This document shows positions 56,271 through 64,000 of a DNA stretch of 64,000 nt, one piece after another; the stretch's first letter is position 1, and every line of letters begins with the position of its first letter. The notes below the pieces were generated by a model. It made no database searches. It saw only the letters and a program-made list of their open reading frames with translations, and had not been told where the DNA came from. Made by a program: the position numbers and the translations under genes. Source of the stretch: Sambucus nigra (lineage: Eukaryota; Streptophyta; Magnoliopsida; Dipsacales; Adoxaceae); NCBI GenBank assembly GCA_949130495.1, contig OX422211.1:538100872-538164871 (forward strand), written 5' to 3'.

Positions 56271-56461
56271 CGAGGGGTTTTCGATTATTCAAAGTTTCCA
56301 ATATATTTTATATAAAAACAAAAAAGGGTTGGTTTAGCCGTTTCGGGCTTACCCTAAGGCAAGTTAAGGTTTGTGAATGTTCTAGAGATTCTTGGTGTGG
56401 GTTCGGGAATCGGGTTATGAATGGAAAAGGTATTAGGCATGCCACTAGTTCTTTATGCTTC

Positions 56462-56464
<3 letters not shown>

Positions 56465-56555
<91 letters not shown>

Positions 56556-56560
56556 GAGAG

Positions 56561-56594
<34 letters not shown>
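56465..56594. repeat. (AT)n-(GATA)n-(GA)n compound microsatellite
   Basis: About 28 AT units, then GATA/GAGA units, then GA repeats, directly against the left end of a fold-back element. Open frames of Ile/Tyr or Ser/Leu repeats here are artefacts. Confidence 0.9.
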
Positions 56595-56961
56595 TCAGGC
56601 TCCTATACATATCAACGGTGCATACCGCTGGCACGGACCCATTTTATAAGTGATTTTGAGTTAAATTTTTTATATGATGTTTAAACATTTCAATATACCC
56701 ATATAAAAAGAATTATCTTAAAATAACGTTTTTTGCTATTTAAAAAAAACGGTCAAACTTTTGTACCTTTTAAAGTGTTTTAAAAGTTACAAAGGTTTGA
56801 GTGATTTTGTTAAAATAACAAAAAATGTTAATATGAGTTGATTTTTTTATATGGTCCTATTGAAATGTTTAAATATCATATAAAAAAATTAAGTAAAAAA
56901 AGTAATTTTTTTACTATTTTAAAAAATTGGTATGCACCGTTTGTATGTACAAGCGACTCTC

Positions 56962-56964
<3 letters not shown>
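56595..56964. mobile_element. Fold-back MITE 1
   Basis: A long inverted repeat. The left arm near 56595-56720 (CAACGGTGCATACC, TTTTTTATATGATGTTTAAACATTTCAATA) matches, in reverse complement, the right arm near 56835-56963 (TATTGAAATGTTTAAATATCATATAAAAAA, GGTATGCACCGTT). No coding capacity. Microsatellites abut both ends. Confidence 0.8.

Positions 56965-57056
<92 letters not shown>
56965..57056. repeat. (AT)n-(GA)n compound microsatellite
   Basis: About 25 AT units followed by about 20 GA units, lying between the two fold-back elements. Confidence 0.9.
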
Positions 57057-57058
<2 letters not shown>

Positions 57059-57619
57059 TTTTGTAAGGACTCCTTATGTTGCAGACCCAAGTATATATCA
57101 TTTTTTTTAAGTAGTGAAAAAATAATTTTTCAATGAAAATTCATGGATATGATCTCCATGGTGAGAAGACCATCTCCAATTTTTTCATAAAAAAAATTCA
57201 ATAAAAAACCGTTGAGATGAGGTGATATGTAAAAAAAATAATATAAATATGCATTTTCGACCGTCAAAATTTTGGGTCTAAGTCAGCCACTTGATTGATT
57301 GAATTTTTTGATAAAACTTCATGGATATGATCTTCTCACTGTTGAGATCATATCCATGAACTTACATAAAAAACAGTAATAAAAAAGTGGGTGAGATAAT
57401 CGCCAAAATTTTGATAGTTGAAAATTCATATTTATTCTATTTTTTACATATCACCTCATCACAACGTTTTTTTATTGAATTTTTTGATGAAAAAAATTAG
57501 AGATGATCTTCTCACCGTAAAGATCATATCCATGAAGTTTTATCAATTTTTTTTTTTACTATTTCAAAAAAATTGTATGTACTGGGGTCTGCACCATAAG
57601 GAGTCTTCACAGAAGGGGG

Positions 57620-57620
<1 letters not shown>
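57057..57620. mobile_element. Fold-back MITE 2
   Basis: The left end AGGACTCCTTATGTTGCAGACCC and the right end GGGTCTGCACCATAAGGAGTC are inverted repeats. Internal blocks (ATGGATATGATCTCCATGGTGAGAAG and its reverse complement at 57510-57535) extend the pairing. There are (GA)n on the left and (CT)n on the right, so even the microsatellites are inverted relative to each other. Confidence 0.8.
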
Positions 57621-57679
<59 letters not shown>

Positions 57680-57722
57680 CCTCTCTCTCTCTCTCTCTCT
57701 CCATATATATATATATATATAT
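57620..57722. repeat. (CT)n/(TA)n compound microsatellite
   Basis: Alternating CT and TA blocks: CT to 57644, TA to 57676, CT to 57702, TA to 57722. Confidence 0.9.
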
Positions 57723-57962
57723 ACACATTTTTTTTTATCACATTTTATATTTATAATTACTTTTAGCTTATCTTAAAACATGTTTAGTGACCATAGTTTG
57801 AAAAACCTTTAAATTGTAGAAATGTGTTTAGGTATAAAAATGATGTCAATGAGATGTGTAGGAATGCCACTAATAGGTAGTGCACATAAGGATGCATGTG
57901 TGAGAATATGTATACGAGTTACGGGAGTCCGTTAGTGTATGTATGAGTGCGAGGAGTCTCTG

Positions 57963-59412
57963 TGTAATGCTCTATATTTTTTTATAATTATTTATGACTA
58001 TTAATTGTGAAAATAAGTTAATAATCTGGAATTAATTATTACTTGAGAAAATTGGTAATAAGTTAATGCATATTTTGATGATGATTAAATTTGCATGTTA
58101 TGTGATTTATTTTATTGCATGTTATGTTTAATTAATCGGAGTAATTAATTAACTTGGACTATATATGGTTACACGTAAAATAATATGTATATGTTTTATT
58201 TTACATTGTGAGGCATTATCATGAGTTATGAGATCATTTAAAGTGGATTCTAGAGTGATACGGAGGTCCGATTATGCCTTTTTATGGTCTTAAGTTAGGG
58301 CTAGGAGGTAGGTATATCCTTAGGCTAAGTTTTTAGCTAGTCTAGGTAGTATTTTAATCTCATTTAGGAGCCGGAAAATAGACCTATTATAGACCTACGA
58401 GATTAAGAAGTATTTAAGGGAGATTAACCTCATTAATTAATTAATTAATTAATTAATTTTCACATAAGAAGCAAACCCTAATAGCCTTAGACTTTTTATA
58501 AGAGATTGAGACTTTGGGAGAAGAGGAACAAGGATCGTTGTGTTGATAATCATTGTTCATCGTTTTAGGCAAGAAATATCTTGCAATATCACTTATTAAT
58601 TTGTAACTTATTTATAATTTCTTGTGACTTGTTTAATTCTGGAATTTATAATGCATGTTTACTATTGAATTTATTTATCTTAATCATGTTATTAAATTTG
58701 GTTAATTAGGATTAGTGTCAATTAACTCTGCATTGAAGACTTGTACTTTTGGAGAGAAATCTAAATTAAATGGTTTGGATATATGATTATATGATTAGAA
58801 ATCATGTTTATGATTTAATTTTATTTTATAATTGAACCCCTTTGTTAATTTTAGTATTAGACCTAAAATTATGATTCTATTACATGTCGAATATTCAAAC
58901 TTGGTTTAATTTAAGAAGTTAAGAATTGATGAATTGAACCTATAATTTTGTTTAGTTAATGTTAATCCGTTAGAAATATATAAGGAGTTTGGATAATTAT
59001 GTTACTAGGTTTAAAGGCTTAGTTTAGGGTAGTCTAGAAGCTTGGTTTGGACATTAATGAAGGATGTGGGAAGAAAAACTTCGTTTTTAGACCAACCTGG
59101 GCCTCTGCCCTAATCCGAATCGATTTGGACTAGGGGAAAATCAATTCATCCTCTGTGATGGGCCGAGGTTGGGTCATGGGAAGGATCGTGGGAGTATTCC
59201 GAGTTGATTTGAGTGGTTGAATCTTTATTTACTTGAAAGGTGATTGGTGAATTTCAGTAGTTAGGTTTATTATAATATAAACCGAGAAACTAAATATGTT
59301 AACTTTAATTAAGGTATAAGATTGGATAATAATTGAATTAATAGTACAATCCGACATTCGGGATTTGATTGGTTTGGGATAACGCGTGAGCAAAATAATA
59401 TCCCGTGGACAA
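57963..59412 (+). repeat. Chromovirus-type LTR-like segment
   Basis: It starts TGTAATGCTC and follows the same general plan as 44674-43494 (minus), including the CTCATT/TTTTATTTTAC stretch, a (TTAA)n block at 58436-58460 and ATCGATTTGG words at 59124. Cut at 59412 by another LTR-like start. No pol is attached. Confidence 0.4.
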
Positions 59413-60834
59413 TGTAATACCCCATAATGTTAATGCATTAATTAAATGGTGAAATTTATTATTTATTATTATATGTGACTCCGATGACTTGTGATGACAC
59501 TAATTATATTTTCATATCTATTGTGTTATGTGTATTTTATACAAAATTAAAATACAACTTAATACATGCGAATGGATTAATAATTATTTAATAATTAGAT
59601 AATTTAATAATGATTTTTGGACTCATACAAATTAGAATATTAAGAAGTTGGTTTGATACTTTGGTTGATGTTTGAGACATTTAGAATGTTGGATTATGAC
59701 TTAAAATAATGGGTTTATGGCCCCATAGACTGTTATAGGATTTGGGCTAGACTTTAGATTATTTGGATAAGAATTTGGGCTTAATAAGTCAAGGCTAATA
59801 AGAGGACCAACCTTAATTTAATGGTTAAGCATATAAAAGGGAGATCATGGTTAATATGAATTGTTGTCACACTTGAGAAGTCCTAGAAAGAGAACAAGGA
59901 GGCTACTTGGAAAAGAAAAGAGAAATTGGGCATTAAAGAAGAGGAGAATTAACGGGTTTTCAATTAGAGTTCTACCTACTTGAATTTAGAGGCAAGTTTA
60001 TTTAGTATGTTTATATAATTTCTTTTGTTATTAGAATATGATTATTCATTAGATTCTAAATCTAAATATAGAACACTTGATTTAGATAGTTAAACAATAA
60101 ATTTTGGTTTGAAATTAATTAATAAAATTGGGGTTTTATCCATAAATAGAATCTGATTCCATTTTTCATGAATTTGGGTTATATGTAACAAATTGAGGAT
60201 ATAATTGTGTAAACTTGATAAATTGGGAAAAAAGTCGCTTGACTTTGGCATGAATGAATTAAAAATTTGGAACTTTAGAATGAAATTCAAACTTGGGGTT
60301 CTAATTCTAAAAAATTTCTAAATCCTTATATAAATCTAGTAGACATATAAAGATAGCATATAATTTGGTTTGGGGAAATTTATATGATAATTTAGGGTAT
60401 ATGAGAGGTATTAAAACCTTAAGTTAGGCCGTTAATGGTGGTTATAGGCAGAGGGGTCATAACAGGTACTAGAGGTTAAAGAAAGATGAAATTCTATATA
60501 GTTTCATGGTTTCCCCGTTTGGATGACCATAATTATGGTTTGTGAGCATGGGTCGTGCGAATGATAGGTTTTAGGGTCGTGCACACGACCAAGGTAGAAT
60601 TGGAATTTTGTTACTTAATTTGGTAAATAAGGAATTGTGAATTGAATTGGGATACATGGACATATTAGATACTGATCTAACAACTTTAATCCTATGTACA
60701 AAATTACTTGGAAATATAATAAGACTCATAACTTTCTTGAAATGTGAATAATTGTAGTTTACATTATATGCGATATATTTGTTATGTGTAAATATATAAT
60801 GCTTCCTGAAGGGACATTCATATGGACCGTACAA

Positions 60835-61120
60835 AAAAAATCCATATTCGGTATCCTGATTGATAGAGGCAGGTTTACCCTGGACTGTATGATGGTGACT
60901 GGCATTCTTATAAACTATGCGACGAGAATCCATCTTCGGTATCCCTATAGATAGAGAGGGGTTTACCATAGGTCGTACGACGACGATCATTTCATTAGTA
61001 TGGTAAATAGAGATAAATTATACCCTCGAACCGGCGGTCGGAATCCATCTTGGGTATCTTGATAGAAAGAGACGTACTTTACCCTGAACCGTGTAATGGG
61101 AATCCGTCTTTGATACTCCA
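60835..61120. repeat. Degenerate tandem repeat
   Basis: Four copies of AATCCATCTTCGGTATCC plus a following GATAGAGAGGGGTTTACCCTG-type block, beginning near 60837, 60928, 61031 and 61091. Spacing is irregular (about 90, 103 and 60 bp). Confidence 0.75.
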
Positions 61121-61182
61121 ATGACTAGTTATAAAGTATTTGGTATGATTAGTACTTATGTGGATATAGATTGTTCTTCCTG

Positions 61183-61185
<3 letters not shown>

Positions 61186-61232
<47 letters not shown>
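61186..61232. repeat. (AT)n microsatellite
   Basis: An uninterrupted AT run of about 23 units. Confidence 0.9.
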
Positions 61233-61235
<3 letters not shown>

Positions 61236-61480
61236 AATTATACTAGAAGTTACTAAAAGATGTGAAGAAAATTCATAATTATATTGTAGTCCAGAATGAG
61301 TTATATTCTTATACCACTTAAATTTCTTGTTAACGTATCATATTAACATTTTCAAGACATAGTCCACAAGTTCAACCTCACCCCTGATCCAGTCTTTATT
61401 TCCCAGTTGTTGATCTTCTAAGATGTAGGTGTCGATCTTGCATGCTCACTCTTTATTTCCCAGTTGCATGCTCACTCTTT

Positions 61481-61481
<1 letters not shown>

Positions 61482-61576
<95 letters not shown>

Positions 61577-61582
61577 CACTAC
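61482..61582. repeat. (CTA)n microsatellite
   Basis: About 31 nearly perfect CTA trinucleotides. The poly-leucine open frame over it is an artefact. Confidence 0.95.
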
Positions 61583-61798
61583 GGTTTGGGATTTTATTTC
61601 AATATAGTTTAGTATGATTCTATTACTATTAATGGTTTGGTATCAGAGATTGTATGGTTCACTACTTTTATGTTGCGTTATTTATATATTTATGTATTTA
61701 ATTTTAGTTTTCATTTATGCTAGAATGTTACCAAATGTTTTTTATCTTGTAATTTTTGTGTTAGACGTTATCAATCTTTTTAGAAATTTTTTAAGGTG

Positions 61799-61852
<54 letters not shown>
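61799..61852. repeat. (CA)n-(TA)n microsatellite
   Basis: About 20 CA units followed by about 7 TA units. Confidence 0.95.
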
Positions 61853-63016
61853 GTATTACTTATTTGCATTAGCATACCATTACTCGTGGTGAATCTTTAG
61901 TCGTGGATGCTTTAGAGGTTGTGACCGTGTAATGCACACCGAGCTATTGATGCAAGTCATCATGAAGGTCTTATATTTTGATCATTCGTTCAGTCAGTCT
62001 AAACTTCATGATGAGAGAGGTTGATGATCTGATCCATCAGTTGAGTTTTGGTATGGGACTACCCAGTGATGTGATTACTTATTAATCCCCATTCCCATGT
62101 GTGCGTATTAATGTGTTTTTTAAATCCGATAGGTGACGGACTCTTATGGATTTATCGATAGAGGCACAAGAGTGTCCTCGAAGGTAGTTGCCTTTGTGTG
62201 ATTATGATGTGGTTATATAAAAGATATACTTTAATCTAGTGATGAAAAAATTACTAATCAACCCGACATCATGTTAAATACATAGTTATGCTATGTGTGT
62301 ACTCTTTGCCGATGGCATTACGGGGGTTAATATTTGGGTTGTATTCTCACACTTGTAATTACTTACATAGTTATTGCACTGTATTATCATTTATTTACTT
62401 CTTAATCTAGATATAAAGACTTTTAGTTTGATTTATGCCACAGGTTGGGACACGTTTGAAGTATTTCATTTAAACGAGGGGTGAGGTATTTATTGTATGT
62501 GAGAGCCGACGGGATGTAATTTTTTATTATAAATGAGTTACGCGATTTATATTGATGATATTGAAGATACTTCTTATAACTTTCGAGATCTGGCCCAAAT
62601 TATATAAAGCTGTTTTCAGGCTTACATAGACAGGATTTACATGACTGAGGAGACTTAAGACTTGTTGTTCCTTTCGATTAGTAGTTTTAGTTTTTTTTTT
62701 AATTCTAGCTTAGGTTGCTACTCTTTCTACTATTTTAGTTTAGTTTTATTTAAGAGATTATATGGATCTTGAGTCCCAGCTATTTATTTAAGTTAGTTGA
62801 TTTAAGAGTGGTGTTATTAAGATAATTTATTATTGGAAGTTTTGATATATTATTTACTCAGAATTATTTATCGTTTTAGTTATCACATGTTGTGAATGAT
62901 TTTTAATTCACCCTTATTTATTATTTGATGCTGAGAATGATATAAATTATTTGATAATACACATCTTTGTCATATTAGCCTGGCCGACTATTATGTGAAA
63001 AATGGGGGTTGTTACA

Positions 63017-64000
63017 CTTGGCTTGTATAACGCTGTTAGAATGTGCGACGGTGTGACACATGGAAGCATATTATAAATCAATAGATCGAGAGATATATTG
63101 CAAAGGTTTGTGCTCATGGAAAGGACTCAGTATTATGGTCACATACCTGTATAGCCATAATATCAAAGCTTATGTAGTTCAATTTGTGTTGTGACACATG
63201 GAATGGTTCCGATATGATGTGTGTGAAAGTCTGAGTATTTGGCTTAGGAGGGGGAGTGGATGTGTTAGAAATCATGTATAGATGACTCTAATGTGTTTTC
63301 TGAAAGGGAGTGGACCAGAAGTTGTTGATTCAGATATTCATAACCCTTTTCAAATGACTAAAACCCCAGAGGTGTTATAAGGCCTTGGGCTGGTTTAGGA
63401 TGGTGAGTATTGACATTTTGTATCGGGGGTGGACTAGAGATGGAAACATCCCTAAGGATAACGCACTAAGAGATGTATTATAAGGATTGGGCTCATGATT
63501 GTAGCTCGGCATTTCACTTATGTACCCAGGGACTTCTAAGATCAATGACTATGGAGTTATAATAGGGGTTATATTTAAGCGTATGGGTTTCGCAGTACTG
63601 ATTATAAAATATACAACATTATGGTATTTAAGGATCCTATAAGTCCTTTGTATATCATTTCCATTATGAGATAGTGTATTATATTCATATGTCTAAAAAT
63701 ATAACTCCGTGGGTGCCGTCATTGAGATGGGAATGTTTTCTCGGAGAAGGGGTGAGGAATATTCTGACTTTTGACTTTCTCTTTTGCAAAGAGTTCGGAG
63801 TAAACATCTTCATAGACACCTTCCTAAATATGAGTTGAAATGTAGGAAAATTGTTTTTTCGCATCGTACTTATGTGTACTAGTTTTGATTAATATTCCCA
63901 GTGCAAGAATATAATATTCAACTCAATATTCAGAAATGTTGGAGAAAGAACCGACATTAAAATATAAAAGTTATAAAGTGCATACCTAGTCCCTTGGTGG
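63017..64000. other. Unassigned terminal stretch
   Basis: No gene, repeat or element end recognised on either strand. Confidence 0.4.

Larger units (their letters stand above)
51598..56290 (-). mobile_element. TatC: third Tat-type remnant
   Basis: A strongly decayed Tat-lineage element with pol on the minus strand (about 54350-56270) and an aORF-like stretch on the plus strand (51792-52570). This is the same arrangement as TatB. The 5' part (gag, protease, RT) and both LTRs are not seen. It hosts the hAT element at its 3' side and a hAT MITE inside pol. Confidence 0.65.
59413..63016 (+). repeat. LTR-like region with internal PBS-like word
   Basis: It opens TGTAATACCCC (59413) and closes GGGGGTTGTTACA (63016), the edges of chromovirus LTRs. 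The flanking five bases (gacaa and cttgg) do not match, so a simple solo LTR is not proven. A tRNA-Met-type primer word TGGTATCAGAG lies at 61638-61648, suggesting an LTR/interior border near 61630. The region also holds a degenerate repeat array and three microsatellites. Confidence 0.35.

Noticed and set aside
56308..57756. Open frames made of Ile/Tyr and Ser/Leu or Arg/Glu repeats
   Set aside because: They are translations of (AT)n and (GA)n/(CT)n tracts, not genes.
61429..61617. Poly-leucine open frame
   Set aside because: It is the translation of a (CTA)n microsatellite.
59413..63016. Simple solo LTR
   Set aside because: Edges look right but the flanking 5-mers do not match and a primer-site word lies inside, so it was not called as such.

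Overview
The window looks like plant (angiosperm) nuclear DNA from a retrotransposon-rich, gene-poor region. The evidence is: plant-type Ty3/gypsy polyproteins of the Tat/Ogre and chromovirus lineages; LTRs with plant tRNA primer sites; hAT transposons with 8-bp target duplications; fold-back MITEs; and long AT, GA, CTA and CA microsatellites. I recognise no ordinary host gene, tRNA or rRNA. Almost every coding stretch is a transposon gene carrying stops or frameshifts. The main exception is one 302-codon open frame of unknown function inside a structurally complete non-autonomous LTR element. The species cannot be named from the sequence alone.

Layout. 1-10.5 kb: an old plus-strand Tat-type element (TatA: gag, protease, RT, RNase H, integrase). 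Its RT/RNase H junction is split at 3893-6738 by a chromovirus remnant (integrase C-terminal half plus 3' LTR). 10.6-15.5 kb: a possible minus-strand LTR, then the 5' part of an Ogre-like element (LTR, tRNA-Arg-type PBS, gag, protease). 15.5-23.35 kb: an old minus-strand copy of a non-autonomous Athila-primed family, called NAL here. It is split inside its own ORF by a young plus-strand copy of the same family (16140-22289, TSD gaacc). 23.358-36.112 kb: a structurally complete minus-strand Tat element (TatB, 12.75 kb, TSD actta). It has gag-pol, a 15-unit tandem array, an antisense ORF (aORF) and LTRs that themselves contain tandem repeats.

36.3-38.67 kb: two minus-strand chromovirus LTRs separated by only about 240 bp. 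38.67-43.49 kb: a third NAL copy, diverged and 5'-truncated. 43.49-44.67 kb: a chromovirus LTR fragment. 44.7-48.0 kb: no recognisable gene. 48.008-51.589 kb: a hAT transposon with decayed DUF4371/hAT-dimerisation transposase and TSD gctaagat. It sits in a third Tat remnant (TatC, about 51.6-56.3 kb, pol on the minus strand), which also carries a 322-bp hAT MITE (TSD tgtgggag). 56.46-57.72 kb: two fold-back elements bounded by AT/GA microsatellites. 58-63 kb: chromovirus-type LTR material with microsatellites and a degenerate repeat array. 63-64 kb: nothing recognised.

The strongest candidate for something undescribed is the NAL family. It has 1.47-kb LTRs, a perfect 18-nt tRNA-Asp primer site, two matching polypurine tracts about 1.8 kb apart, no gag or pol, and a single acidic ORF. 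Traces of that ORF are present in all three copies. NAL must be mobilised by an autonomous partner, probably of the Athila type, which is not in this window. In TatB the aORF runs convergently to pol, so the two transcripts may interact; this is inference.
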